Below, piece after piece: positions 49,605 to 62,831 of a stretch of DNA of 64,000 nt. The notes under the pieces were generated by a model, which worked only from the letters and a program-made list of their open reading frames with translations, was not told where the DNA came from and ran no database searches. The translations under genes were made by a program, and so were the position numbers. Where the stretch lies: positions 22,257,802-22,321,801 of the forward strand of contig JAIUCV010000001.1 in the NCBI GenBank assembly GCA_026724425.1, read 5' to 3'. The stretch comes from Erythrophleum ivorense (lineage: Eukaryota; Streptophyta; Magnoliopsida; Fabales; Fabaceae). Numbering within the stretch: the stretch's first letter is position 1; the number at the start of each line of letters is the position of its first letter.

Positions 49605-50030
49605 AAGTAGAAAATAATTTAGATTAGTTTGGTTTCATGAAACATTTTAAGAAACAAGCTAATTGAAAATATTCCTTTCACTATTGGATGATTGAAATCC
49701 CTTAATTTTCTTAATCTATCACAGAAATTCTTTTAGAATAATCCCATATAGTCTTTCTGATATACATCTTCTACGTATACTAGATTTGTCATGTAACTTA
49801 TCAAAAAAAATTTCATTGATACCCAAATTAATTCATAACTTTGATGCCACTTCTTTTGCAAGGAATTTAGAACTTCATGGAGCTTCCTAAAAAGTTGTTT
49901 AGTTGAGCTAATATGTTATGGCCAAAATGATGGGAATGCGGTGATGGTAATCAAATTTTAGATCATGACTTTTCCATTGGAATAAATATGGCAAAATTGC
50001 TAAGGAGATTCAATGGCTTCAAGGTAATCA
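49605..50030 (+). pseudogene. RLP-D: RLP relic
   Basis: It resembles relic B (11,105-12,031) more than RLP-A or C, sharing the same truncated start near the ACATTTCAAGAAAC stretch. It runs through the last LRR, the degraded LCGAP-like segment and juxtamembrane remains (49,920-49,960) to the tail-coding sequence (AKLLRRFNGFKVI, about 49,988-50,030). Many stops. It is the block 2 counterpart of relic B but keeps the 3' end lost from B. Confidence 0.75.
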
Positions 50031-51028
50031 TCGTTTTCTTAACCAAAAAAAAAAACAAATAAAAAAATGTTTTATGCAACACTTTAAAGAAAAAGAGGGG
50101 GGAAAAAAAAAGAACTAGCTTCTAATGAGCTTGATTGTAAACACTAGTAAATGAACACTTGAATGTGCAATGGTTAATTAGTATTGGTTATAGCTTTATA
50201 CAAAACATTATACACATTTTTTATTTTATGTAAGAGAAAGAAATAATCACTCTTAGATTTTAAATTAATGATTAAAATTAATGTATAAATTAATAAAAAT
50301 TTATTACATATTTATAAGAATTTTTACATTACTATTGATGATTGATACATGATTTAAAAATATTTAATTTTAGTTTGAACCCTCTCAGAAGGAAGTTTTA
50401 TTAAAGAGAAAGTAACTAAAAGTTAGACCCATTAAATCCTAAACCCATTCAGGTACTTTTTCTCTCTTAGAGCCACTTTTTATACAAAAAAGGAACATAA
50501 ATTTACAGGCCATTTGTGTATAAGAATTATTAGGTATGAAAATAAAAAGAGAATGAAAATGTAAATGAAATAAATGAAAAATGACTTTCATATATGTATT
50601 TTAAAAGAAATAATAAAAAAGACATTGTTAAATAATGATAATTAAAACATAATAAACATTATAAGAAATATTACTTTTACTCCTACTTTTTGATCATGCA
50701 ATCAAATAGGCTTATTTTTTTTTCTTACTTCTTCTCCTATAAAATCACTCCTTTTCCTTGATAAGCACTATTGGCCATAATTATCTAATTAATAAATAAA
50801 ATAGACCAATTGAGAGTCAGTAGATTGAGAGGCTAAAATGGCCATATTATCTATTGCATTGATTGGATTGAAAATTGAAGATTTTTGTGAGGAAACTTTA
50901 CAATACCTGTTTTGGAGAATTAAGTCGGTGTTTATTTTGTCTGACCAATACTGTAATGTAATGTAATTATAATCATGAATAAACTGAGTAGGATTATGGG
51001 TTGGGGTGGGAATCAGTTATATGTTTAA
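50031..51028. other. Intergenic DNA, no gene seen
   Basis: AT-rich sequence with no coding similarity, between relic D and a 1.1-kb inverted-repeat element. Confidence 0.5.
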
Positions 51029-52142
51029 GGATATGTTTGGGATTATTTTTTAAGAAGGAATGGAATGTGATAGAATGGATTTAGGACTTAAACCATTATT
51101 TAAAAGTTTTATTTAAGGGTGAGTGAAATGGCAAGAGATGGCCTCCTAAGCCATTTCTAGCCATCCAAATCTCATTTTTTCTTATCCCCCCAATTTTGGG
51201 GGTCAATGATGGAATGACCAAACTTAAATATTTAAATTACAAGATTACCTTTTAACTTTATTTGACTAATGCAAAATTATAAAAATCCTAATATAGATAT
51301 ATTAAAATTGTTAGTTCTAGAAAACATTAATTCTAAAAAAGTGAATAAAATATTTCTTTTTATGTTTTTGTTAGTTTTTAATCATTTTAAGATTAGATAT
51401 GCGACTTTCAATATGATTAGGATTTTATATATTTATTTTTTATTATTAGAAGTTATTTTTCATTAGGATTAGAATTCGGTTTTTATAAATATAAGTCTTT
51501 GTATTTGTATTAATTCAGAATCTAGTATTGAATAATAAGAAATATTTTTAAAATATTTACATCTCCCTCTCCCTTCTTCCTCTTCTTCCTTTATTTCTTC
51601 TACATCTCCCTCCTTTCTTCTATCTTCTTCCCTCTTCTTCTTTGTTCTAATATCTCTCCCTACTTTCTTCTCTACGCGTGTTACATCATTAACCTTATTT
51701 AGAATTCATAGCTAATAACAAAAATTTTAAATAACAATTAATTATCTTGACAATTTTTAATTTGCAAACCAATTGGTTTTGTACAAACATAAAAATAATA
51801 TGAATAAAATTCATGCATTGTGAATTTATCACATCATCATTATTATTGAAATATGTTCTTACTTAGTTATTGTGCAGTATGAGAAGAGTCTTGAAAATTT
51901 ATTCACACTTTTTATCTAAAGCAATTTATAAGGGTAACATTGAAAGAAAACAATTTTTACTCATTTCATTCCATTCATTTTATAATAACTTTTAAACAAT
52001 GGTCAAATGAAACCATTCTATCTCCTGTAAAACTCTCAAATAATAGTATTTTCCGTTAAGCTCCACCCCATTCCATTCAATTCCATTATATTTTATTAAT
52101 ATCTGTTCAATTCCATTCCTTCATAAATTGCCAAACATATCC
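51029..52142. mobile_element. Tourist-like DNA transposon, 1,114 bp
   Basis: Both ends read GGATATGTTTGG inward, then AAGGAATGGAAT-like sequence. The terminal inverted repeat is about 40 bp and imperfect, flanked by TAA at 51,026-51,028 and 52,143-52,145. The 3-bp TAA duplication fits PIF/Harbinger. The inside includes a pyrimidine-rich tract (51,560-51,675) and no transposase. Confidence 0.75.
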
Positions 52143-52235
52143 TAAGCCATAGTAAATAGTTACAATAGTAAATAGCATAAGCATACATGAGACAATGTTA
52201 TTGATCAAATCAAAACAGGAATTACCAATAGCTGT

Positions 52236-52363
52236 AGCGTGTGTTTGGCTTTGCGTTAGGAGAAAAAGAAACGTAGTTTGGCTGAAGCAACAATTTATTA
52301 TTTTTGGATAAAAGAGGTTGCAGAAACGTGATTTTTCTCTTTGTAACGCGCTGCCAAACACGC
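52236..52363. mobile_element. Short MITE, about 128 bp
   Basis: The ends are inverted repeats: CGTGTGTTTGGC on the left, GCCAAACACG on the right, followed inward by similar GCGTTA and AGAAAAA stretches. TAG flanks both sides, but the target duplication length is ambiguous (2-3 bp). It lies 90 bp from the previous element. Confidence 0.65.
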
Positions 52364-52537
52364 TAGTAGTCCCTTGACCAAGCCTGTTGATTATGATATG
52401 ATACACATAATTGCAGCACATTTTACTGATTCCTGCAGGCCTTATTTGAGGAATATCTCTCAATGTACTCTGAGAAGCACTTTTACAAGGAGCAGATGCC
52501 TTTTAGCAAAACAGAAGATGATGTCATTTAAGGGCAT

Positions 52538-53706
52538 GCGGTTTGTCTACTGCTTGAAAAACGCATGCTTCGTGCTGCTGGTCTCATCTCAACCGTCCGT
52601 CAATCCCAGCCGTTCATTTCAAGCGATCTCCACCGTCCATTTTCCTCAGCCATTAAACCATGCTTTCTGTCCTCCTCACTCGGCGTTGAAGTCTTCATCC
52701 CTGATCCCTAAAACGCAAAGTCTCTCTCTTCCATGCGAACTCCCTCTAAATCCTCGTCCATGATCACCAACGTCTAATTCGTGAAACCAGATTTGCCATT
52801 CATCATCCCGACGCGTTTCTAATTCCGTCAAAACCACATTTCGCGTTGAAGATGCAATCGAACCCGAACATGCGTTTCCAAAATTTTTGAAATTTCATTT
52901 GGTTTGAACTTCGAGAAATGTGATTTTTGAAATTGTTGAAATTCCATTTGGCATTGCCGTTGTTAGCTGAATTTGTTTCTGATGTTGTTTTTGAAATTTG
53001 TTTGCATTGTGTTTGGTGCTTAGTGTTGTTTCTGAAATTTTTGGTGTTTGATGTTGTTTCCGAAATTGTTCAAATTTAATTTGGCTTGAACTTGAAATCT
53101 ATGGTTTGCTGAATTTGTTCCTTATGTTGGTTGGTGTTTTTTGCTGTGTTTCAGAACCGTTGTGTGTGTAATTGCTTTGTCCCATTTGCGATGTTGGCAT
53201 ACACTATCGTTGAAATAACTTCTGGTATGCTTTGTGTAATCCAAGTTGAAATACCTTTTGGTTTGCTCTTGGTATACACTGTGCTTAGCTTAACAGGTAT
53301 ATAAATGGAATCCCAAAAAAAAAAAACACACACACACACACACACAAAAGCCTTCCTTTGATGAATAAATGGAATCTGAAAAGGAAAAAAAAAAAAGTTT
53401 CCATCAACAGCCCCAGTCTGCAAAGTCACCCTCAACGAAGAAGAATTCCTTGCATGTTCTGAATGCCACAGTTCCGCGTTAACGAAACAAGAAATTTTGG
53501 CCGAGGAAGGAGGACGAAACGCAAGCTCAATAGCTAAGAAATTGGACGGTGTAGATCGCTCGAAATGGACGGTGGAGATCACATTAAGGGAGAAGGAGAA
53601 TATGTGCGTTCTGAGTATCATGGCCTCACTTGTGCGCTAAATTGCACGGATGGTGGAGATTCTTTCAGCAGCAGGAAGTAGCACGTTTTTGAGACAGTAA
53701 ACAACC
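52538..53706. mobile_element. Long-TIR DNA element, about 1.17 kb
   Basis: The first 65-70 bp and the reverse complement of the last 65-70 bp align, sharing TACTG, AAAAACG, TGCTGCTG, ATCTC and CCGTC in that order. Long imperfect terminal repeats resemble Mutator-like or hAT-like non-autonomous elements. I found no clean target duplication. Inside are degenerate repeats rich in GTTGTTTCTGAAATTT (52,880-53,150) and a (CA)n run (53,330-53,346). A 156-codon minus-strand frame inside has no recognisable similarity. Confidence 0.55.
53330..53346. repeat. (CA)n microsatellite
   Basis: A CA-repeat run directly following an A-run, inside the long-TIR element. Confidence 0.85.
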
Positions 53707-54368
53707 CAATCTCTATTTTAGTTTGGTTCCTGCATTTGTTGGCTCTTTTAGCTCATGAACTGAAGGTCCAAACCAAGTGTAAAAATTTTCTTCATGAACT
53801 TCTCTGTCCATCTAAGGCAAGACCAAAATCTTCTAATCTAAATATCACTTAATAAAAGTTTTGAATTCTTTTTTTACTAGGTAGCGTCAAATATACAGCT
53901 AAATAATTTACATATGATTATATCTCGTTTAATGGACAAAGATGATTCATTTGCTGAGCACTTGAATCTTCTAATTCTAATAATATTTGAAGGAATTATT
54001 GGTTATGCAGTGCGTACAAATGGTGCAACATAAAATATATACAAGAAATGGAGAAAAAACTAGTTGCTGAATCGGAAAATGTACAATGAAAAAAAGAAAA
54101 AAAAAAAAGTCCACATCAGTTGTGGGTAACCGCTGATCAATAAGAATGATCAGTTTCTACACAAGAAATGACACCGATCAGAGCTTCTTCTCTGTCTTCA
54201 CACTCACACACACGAGTCCATAGGACCAGCAGGTTTATAGAAATGCTCAAGACCAAGATATACAAACAGAAGATTAATATATCTCCAACATATTAATACA
54301 TAATTATTAAATACAACGTACTCAAATGCTCACTAAAGAAAGAATGAAACAATCTTCTAGACAATGAG

Positions 54369-57300
54369 CTACGATAAAGATGTTACTCGGACAGAATTAT
54401 CAGCTGATCCAGTCAAGAAAATGGGCAAGGTGGGATGCCAATCCACAGTTGTAACAGAGGCACCGTGAGCAAGCGTTCTCCACCCATTTTGACGACCTTG
54501 AACCTAGGACAAGACAGCAAGACATACAAGGGTAAAATCACCATACCTAGCATTTAGCTGAAGGGATGAAACAAATAGGGATAAATGCAAATACCCCTTT
54601 TCAACTTTGAACTACTTCCAAACATTCCTAACATTGAAAGTCGAAAAATTCTCCCCTCAACTATCACGATTGAGAATTTAAAACCTTCTATCCATTTTCT
54701 TGTTAACGAAAATGAAATAGTAGAGGCTCAAATTTTGTCATTTGTTCTTTCCAAATGAATGGGAATGTATTCCATGACAAAGGACAAAGTTTAAAGTAAC
54801 ATTTTTGTTAACGGGGTTAACAAAGAAATTGATAAAAGAATTTAAATCCTGAAAAGTGACAGTTGAGGAGGATATTTTTTGGTTTTCAAAGTTAAAGGGG
54901 GGTATTTGCAAATGGCTCAAGTTTATGGAAAGTATTTGCATTTTTCCCTAGCAAGTAATCATAAGTTTTCAATCCAGGATATGAAGACCAATGATACATG
55001 CCAACAAGTACGTTGACAAGTAAATTATAATTCTCTTTCCACAGAGAAGGTCCGGTCAGTGCGCTATCAATGGATTTGATATTGAAAAGGAGGTTGGAAG
55101 GTGATAAGTCAGAAACTTGAACCTCATATATGGGCGCTCTTACTGAACTGGACGTTACTAAGAGTCTCCTCCCGTTAGCATCCAATGCCATCTCAGGTTT
55201 GCAATATTTAAGATCCCCTGGGTAACGCAACCTATGGAATGGGAAAAAGATCATCATGTTGAGAGTAAACTCTTCAAACCTGTCCGAACATAGGAGAGGA
55301 AAAAAAAGTGGAGAAGAGAAGGAAAAAAAGAGAGGGGGGCTTGAGGGGAGGGACACATTTATGACTCCAAAGAAATCAAAAGAAAAGAACAAAGACCAGT
55401 GATGCACTGTTATTCCGCACATTTATCACATCACAGATGGGTTTGGTCTGGTCTATCGAATTGTAGCCCAGCCCTATCATATCCAAAAGCTAATACCTTT
55501 TATTTCATCTTAAAATTATCAAACCAACCAATAAGGCAGACATGATCCACGTCGGTTAAGAATGGTTTATATATTATTTTATACTATTAGTATTACTTGA
55601 AATATAACATTATACCATTACAATTAAGTCAGTTACTCCATTCAAATACAAGATAATTTTCGGTAATAAAAGTTAATTTATATTTACTTTTTTTTTCTTT
55701 TTTCTTTTTTGGGGGGGAGGGGCAAGTGTATAAATTGCTCTCTAATATGAAGTACCAAACTAACAATTATGTTTGATCATGAATCACATTGATAAAGTTG
55801 ATAACTTGTATTCTATATAGTGATTAAACTAAATTTCAATTGTACTTAAACGTTCAAAATGTGTAAGACAGAACCCTTGGACTAAATGTTTTCAGCTATG
55901 CTATTGGAGAATCTTTCATTAGTTCATTTATTGGCTCAGGGAGGACCGCTGTTTCATTCCTAGTCATCATGAAATAGTAAATTGCTAACAATATGGCATT
56001 ATTTTCATGTTTCAAATAAGTAAAACGTATCAACTATTTGAGGTTTATGCTACTACATGCCAGAAGTCAGATTAAACTACTACTGTAGTTATTGAGGGAA
56101 CCGCCCTCGATAAAATCAGCTCTGCATTTTGTACGAAAAAAAGAAAAAGTTTTGTATTAGAAATTCTGTATCAAACAAGATAATTAGTACCCAATGTTAC
56201 AGCTTCCATTAGAGAAGAATTGGTTTCCTTGCACTAAAACACTCATAGTAAATGAATGGTGGTGCAATTATCCATGCAAAGAAGGGCTGCCCAGAGAAGG
56301 ACTAGTTTTCTATGTCATCCCTCTTGTTCATGTGCCTAATATAGCTATCTTTGGCATCTTGGCATGTACACTAATTGATTTGTCCAACATTAATACAATT
56401 CCACACCTTTATCTTTAAATACAAAAAATAGATAAATAAATAAATAAATTATCAATCTAGACATATGTATCAAGCCAAAAAACATACCTATTACAGTTTC
56501 TTGACCACAGGATTTGTCCTTGATTTTGCAGACTCCATTCAAATATCTAACCAGGAAAAAAAAAAATCGCTAATCTAAAATGAAAAGATCATTTCACAGG
56601 TAGGAATAATAGATAACATAGTATCTTAGTTTTCAGGCTAAACATTGAATTAATAGTACTTACCTTTCCATCAGAGCCCAAGCTAAAAATGCTAGTCTCA
56701 TCTGGTCCAAAAAGTATCGAACTGACAGAAGAATCATGTGCAGGCCAGCCAGTGATTTGTAGACCACAAGACATGTCTTTAGCTAGTTTAAGGATGACAT
56801 GAACGTTAAACCATGTGGCCTCTGCAAGAACATACTTTTGACACCATTTTACATCACTAAACAATAAACCTTCAACCACCCCCCCCCCCCTAAAAAAAAA
56901 AAAAAAACTTTTTATAATCCCCCTACATGTAAAGAACTTCCAGAAAGCATATAAAATCCATCGAATTGGCACTTACAACAAGGAAAGAGGTATTATCTTA
57001 AGCACAAGGAAAATAACATATTTCACTTCATAGGTGTATTATTAACTACACCAATGCAGGGAAGTAATAAAAAAATTAAAGGATACCAAACATGTGAATC
57101 ATTCCATCAATAGCAGAAGCTGCTAAAATCTTCCCATTGTGATTAAAGCATAGAGAAGTAATTGCTGGTGGATCTTCTCCAAGGGGAAGAACTGTCTTCA
57201 TGAATCGCAAAATTATACATGACCTTAAAAAACACAAACAACAGCTTGCAAATATGAATATGAACTCCATAGCAAGAAGCTCATACCATAGCTTTCCATG

Positions 57301-60300
57301 TCTTCATGTTCCACACAGTTAGTGAAGCAAAGCCCAGATTGTCCAAGTTTTTAGAACCAGCACTACGTAGACAAGATTGTGCTTATGATTAATTGTTAAA
57401 ATGTGAAATACTTTTTAAAAAATGAACAAACAGAAAGGATAAACATTGAAAACTTTGAACCCTGAGCATGGTGAAACACCTTGGCCTGCAAATCCAAACA
57501 ATATGACATACACAACAAAATTGAGGAAAGCAGAAGTGTTAAAACAGAGGGTCCAACAACCACATTCAGTTAGTTTAAAACCTCCACAAGGATTTCAAGA
57601 TTTAAACATTGAATCAATACCCTCCAGATGCTGCTGCAGACACAAAAATTGGTTCCACAGGGCTGCTTTTTACATCCAATACACTGCAAAGCCACATATA
57701 ATATTTTAATGGCTCAAAAAGAGAAGCACAAAACCTGCAAAGTAAATTGTTAGGTTAGGCGATACCTTGGAAATGCTTCAGTCGTGTTCAGGTCACAGAC
57801 AACTCTCTTTGCATCCACATTCCATGCCTTAATGCACCCATCTGATGTGCCTATCAGAAGCTTCAATCAATAGGAAAAACTTAATTAAATGAATTTATAA
57901 TATCATGCAAGCAATACAACGAAATAACATATAACTCCATGAGAAACCAATTCACATACCAAGCGGTCTGACTTACACTCCCAGTCAAGAGACAAGATTT
58001 CTGTGCCACAGTAGATGGTTGCATTTCTAGACACTGGAGATGATGAATCATAAGTCCATATCCTTTATTAAGATGTATAAAGCAAAGCAAGATCAGTTTT
58101 CATGAGTATATAGGTTTAATAAACATTAAGAAAAACTGCAGACTGCCAGACTGTTCTCTAGAATACTCAGTGAGAGACAATGGAAAACACAAAAAATTAT
58201 TTCTTATAACAAATATGTATGCAAGTATATCAAGCATCCTTTTTTTTTTTTCAGTTTCTTTCCTGATGTGGGTGGTGCTCTTCTTATAAACCTCTGCAAG
58301 TACATTTCTAAAGTAGTGGCAAATGACTACAGCCATGATATCAAAACTATCAATCAAATTAAGACCATTTAATTTTCCCTATTTAGTTCCCAATCTTAAT
58401 ATATTTTTTGAATCAACTCCCAAAGAAAATACCTGACAGTTCCATCCAGGGAAGCACTGGCAATATTGTTCCCAGATGTAGAAAAGCGACATCGGCTAAT
58501 TGGACTTGTGTGCCCCAAAAATGTTTCCTAGAAGCCACAGTGATTTGATAATTACAGACTCCAATAAAAGTTAGCATAATCAGGAAAGTTACATGGTAAG
58601 AAGATGACTCAGTAGGTAGAAGAAACAAAAGCCATTAGGGAGAGTATGAAACTTCAGACATAAGATATGACTCCACCAGCAAATTTACCTGGTGCTCTAC
58701 TTTGACCTCAGGAAAATCCTCTTCCTGGTAAACTTCCCCACTGTTCTCTGCCACAAGATTAATCATTACTATTCCATTTTCATATATATGATCAGTAGTT
58801 AATTAATTTTTCATTGATTGCTTTCTCAACCTAAAAACCAATTGATGCAGTATCCAGAAAATTAGGTGTGATTGAAATGTTAGATAAAGTTCATCGAGAT
58901 TGGGTGTTGGCTACATAAACACTCTGCAGCCTACAAATTTATTTATTTATTTTAATAACAAATCCGAAAAAGAAGAAAATAATTAATTACTTCCTTATAT
59001 CAATTATCGGAAGCTAATAGATATACATTTTGAAACTGATTCAATTCAATATCAATCAACATGATTTACATGTCTGTTCTCTTTTTGTTTCTTACATAGA
59101 TTCCTGAATCTACCACTAACCCTTGATAGAAAACTTATTATTCTTCTTCACACTATCTAATTTTAGTTACAACAAGTGACAGCATCAAACTAATGCCACC
59201 ATTCTTCAGTGTGCATCAGTCATTTTTTCGGAAAATTTCATATACTTCTCTGAACTTAGAGAGATCCAATACTATCCATCCTTGCCTTTACACTCCGATG
59301 CCTACTTATCTAAAAAATGATAGTTCTTGCCTCCTGGAGTTTGAACATATCCATCCATGAATTTATCAAAGTTGCTATTAACTTGCTTAGAAGATTATGA
59401 CAAAACTACTTCATATCACTTCACGAAGAAGCAGTGGTCTTAAAGTATCTGTCTACCTATATGGGGAATGTCATGACCTATTTGACTGGTATCACAAGTT
59501 TTGCCATTTCCCAAGAGGTCATCCAATTGCAAAGTTGAATCATCACCAGAATTGGAGCTGATAAATTCTGAATGAATTTTTCTAGCCGCAGCAACAACAG
59601 AATCTTGGCTAAACTCTGTTTGACCTATTTGTGGATTAATTGTTGTGCAAACTTGTGGAGCATCTTTCAATCTGGAAATACCTTCATGCAAGATGCTTGA
59701 CGATTCATTACTTCCTTCCATACTGCAATCAAAATTAAAGCAGCACTAAAATTTATATATATTTAGAGTCTCAAGAGAATTGAATAAAAAATCCTTACCT
59801 CCTAAGCTGGCATAATTGTGCCTCTTTCTCCTCAAGTAAAGACTGAAGTTGTGACAACTTAAGATTCAGTTGTCTGATATCTCTTTTGAGACTGTTGGTA
59901 GCATTCATATCTGAACTGATCTTCAGTACAGCAGGTAGACGTGGCTTTGTTAAGAATATTTTCAGAAACTAATAAGTATTGTTTAAAAATTAATTTTCAG
60001 TAAATTATTATTTTTGTCCATGATAGATGACTAACTTCTCAATTAAGTCCTCCAATGTGTAATTCTCTCAATTTAGTCCCTCAATAATTTTCCTCCAATC
60101 ATTTTCGTCCCTTTGGAGGATCAAATTGAGAAGTTAGTTCTTGTGACTATAATAAATTGAAGGATGAAAATAATCAGGCAAAAAATATTGAGATGTTAAA
60201 TTAAGACAGTGACACTTTGGAGGACCAAATTAAAAAGTTAGTCATCTTTCATAGGCGAATGCAGTAACTCACTCATCAATTTAAAATTAAAAAAAAAAAA

Positions 60301-61284
60301 GAGTAACTTGTATTGATAAATTACTAAGAACATAAGCATCATCAAATGAAGTCATAAAGTACAGAAAAGAACAGGAAGGAGGGCGCAGGAGACACGAAAT
60401 AAATAGGTAAAGTATGAAAGGGAGACATCCCTAAATTAATCAGCCTATAATTTATTTTATTTTCCTTCTTTTCAAAAATAAAAATGGCCATAACTTCCTT
60501 CCATGAAGCTCAAATGAACTTCACAATAACTGTATTCAAGAAAGCTTGTGAAAGAATAAAATAATTAAGATTACAAAGAACATACACAAGGTAGGTATTT
60601 TTAATACACAAACAGGTTCCGTACCTACATTTACTAGCAATTGCTACACACAGAATTATATCACAAATACTTTGAAAAAGTTTATATGTACAATATAGAC
60701 AAAAAGATAAGTTTCATCAGCGACATAATATTCTTTTCTCTTTACTTGTGACATTTTCTCCGTTTGTTCACATTATAGATGGACATCCACTCAGTCGAAT
60801 AAATACAGTAATTCGTGAGAATTGAGAAAAGGTATACTATAGTCAGACTTTTCAAAATTCATTTTAAAAATAAATGAAAGCATTCAATATGAACTCTAAA
60901 GGTTAATAACTCATTAACATGGTAATTTTTTTCAAGGTCAATTATCTAGCAAAAGAAAAGAACACTTTTGTGTTTGTGTGTGTGTTTTGCAGAGAATTGA
61001 TTTTGTGAGAAATGATAGTGGAAGATTTATTTTCTGTAAAAATGATGTGGCCTTCATGTCTCGGGATGTTTCAGAACCAAATCTGAAGGCTTTAGAATCA
61101 AAACTAAACATGCATCGTATACAATAAGAGTTTGATTGACCGCAGCCACCATGAACAGAAGTTACTAAAATTAGAGCACAACATTATAGATTCAAATTGA
61201 TATGGACAGAACTGAAAATTATGCTGTACCTGTGAATGTATAATTGCATCTGAAACATGAAGGGGCAAGAAATAACAGGAAAAA

Positions 61285-61324
<40 letters not shown>

Positions 61325-61971
61325 AATTTAAAGAAGGGAAAAAAAAAAAGACACTTGAAAATATTTCTGAAGGATATGACTGCCATTGAAGATCTCAGAA
61401 AAGAAGTTTCTCACAGAAAGATGCATGGCCTCAAACCACTCCTTGGAGAAATAAATGCGAAACTCTGGATCCAAGTGTGGATTCTTGATATATGGAATTG
61501 CTGCATTACATCCGCTCAGCATCATAAGTTCATACTGGTAGTTCATAAGGGATCAACAGAAGGAGTAAAAGCAAACGCACCAAACCATGGAGTCCAATCA
61601 TGGGATCTTTCCAGCAATTCATTGCCTCTCATTCCAAAAAATTCTGCTACTTTGTCTCTTCTTCTCACTTGCAATGCATGAACTATGTAGTACCGTAAAA
61701 TTGAAGCCTCCAATTTAGATAACGTACCAATTAGCGCTGCTTCAGATGATGATGAGAGATACTGTTTGAAGAAACCGAGCAGACCAACTAATTTTTCTGC
61801 TTGAAATTTGGGAATATATACTGAGAAGATTAGGTCTAGTATCTTATCTACTTGAAACTCTTTGCCAATATCAGTACGCAATTCGCTCTCATAAGCTTGA
61901 AGTGTATTAGTAAATCCTCTGAATATGAGGAACTCCCTGACAAGCTCTTCAGCGTACTGCATGTTCTCCAT
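54369..61971 (-). CDS. WDR91-like protein (LisH-like, coiled coil, WD40), 15 coding exons
   Basis: I read the exons, high to low, as 61971-61581, 61500-61355, 59944-59799, 59722-59457, 58747-58689, 58527-58433, 58062-57960, 57860-57766, 57683-57621, 57362-57287, 57195-57087, 56776-56664, 56546-56488, 55231-55123 and 54503-54369. All introns are GT-AG and the phases join to 1,965 nt (654 residues). Exon 1 encodes a LisH-like start (ELVREFLIFRGFTNTLQAYE). Exon 2 contains the WDR91-type PEFRIYFSKEWFEAM motif. Exon 3 is a coiled coil (QLNLKLSQLQSLLEEKEAQL). Residues from about 337 form WD repeats (GHTSPISRCRFS, DGTVRIW, SDGCIKAWNV, DWHPTLPIFLTGSADNSVRV). In animals WDR91 works with WDR81 and Rab7 to lower PI3P during endosome maturation. 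A plant role is inferred only. The exon 2 donor is the least certain boundary. Confidence 0.88.
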
Positions 61972-62760
61972 CCTGTCCTACACTAGACCTACAATGATGT
62001 AGAATAACGCCTGAATCTTCTAGAATTTCACAAGCCAAAATAAAATTTCTTGCCACTTGGCAGTTTAAAAAGTACTTATATGGGAATCAACGCTATGCAG
62101 ATACACTGGTAACCCCATTTCATTTTAGAGCAGGCATAATGTGCACAATGCCACAATAGTTCAGTTGAAATCATCCACATGTACCAGATGCGAAGAACAA
62201 AAGTAAATAAATTCACCTCCGATTAAAATGTCTAACTTCACTAATTCGGGAACCAACATAAACCAATGATTGAGCATCAAGACTCTAGTGCATCTCATAG
62301 GCGTTTTAAACAAGCACAACAACCCATAATGAAACAATAAAAGGACAACAAGTTCACAGTAATTAAAATTCAATCGGTCCGAAAACAGAAGAATTTGTAC
62401 CAGATTAACAGAGGATTCCAGAAGTACCTCACAATATCATAAACGAATCAATGAAGTAAGAATTAAGGGTCTGCGACGCATGAATCATAGAATAAAGAGG
62501 AATCTGTAGAGACGAGGATTTGATGTTAACTTCCAGGGGAAGTAGAGGAAGATGTGTATTGGCGCTTGAATCAGTTTGCTAAATTGCGCCGCTATTCGTT
62601 CGCAGTTGGCAGCAGAATTAGATTTACGAGACGACCACAGCCACAGGGACAAGCTAACACTGAACAACCACCAGCGCGAACCATGCGTCCGATCTGGACG
62701 CGCGTGTATGCGGTCGACTGGACCGCCAAAGTCCAACGGAACGGTTGATGAAACGTGTCT
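61972..62760 (-). promoter_or_regulatory. Likely 5' UTR, 5' UTR intron and promoter of the WDR91-like gene
   Basis: Just upstream of the start codon the minus strand reads ...ATTGTAG, then GTCTAGTGTAGGACAGG before ATG, so a splice acceptor sits at about 61,989. A donor-like GAG/GTACTTC near 62,430 would close a 5' UTR intron of about 440 bp. Beyond it, 62,480-62,750 is clearly richer in G and C than its surroundings, as expected of a first exon or core promoter. The transcription start is not determined. Confidence 0.5.
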
Positions 62761-62789
62761 CTATAGGTTAGAGCAAATCAGTTTAGCCT

Positions 62790-62790
62790 T

Positions 62791-62831
<41 letters not shown>
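62790..62831. repeat. Self-complementary (AAT)n(ATT)n microsatellite
   Basis: A TAATAATAAT run turns directly into TATTATTATT, forming a palindromic trinucleotide array. Confidence 0.9.

Noticed and set aside
53151..53621. 156-codon minus-strand open frame
   Set aside because: It lies inside the long-TIR element, translates a (CA)n run as alternating Cys-Val, and has no recognisable domain. Judged a chance frame.
54892..55422. 176-codon minus-strand frame as a separate gene
   Set aside because: It is exon 14 of the WDR91-like gene read through into both flanking introns. Exon 15 joins it in phase after the GT at 55,122.
57465..57495. Extra WDR91 exon with the GCCAAGGTGTTTC segment
   Set aside because: It has splice-like borders, but including it breaks the phase between exons 9 and 10, which otherwise join perfectly. 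Left as intron.
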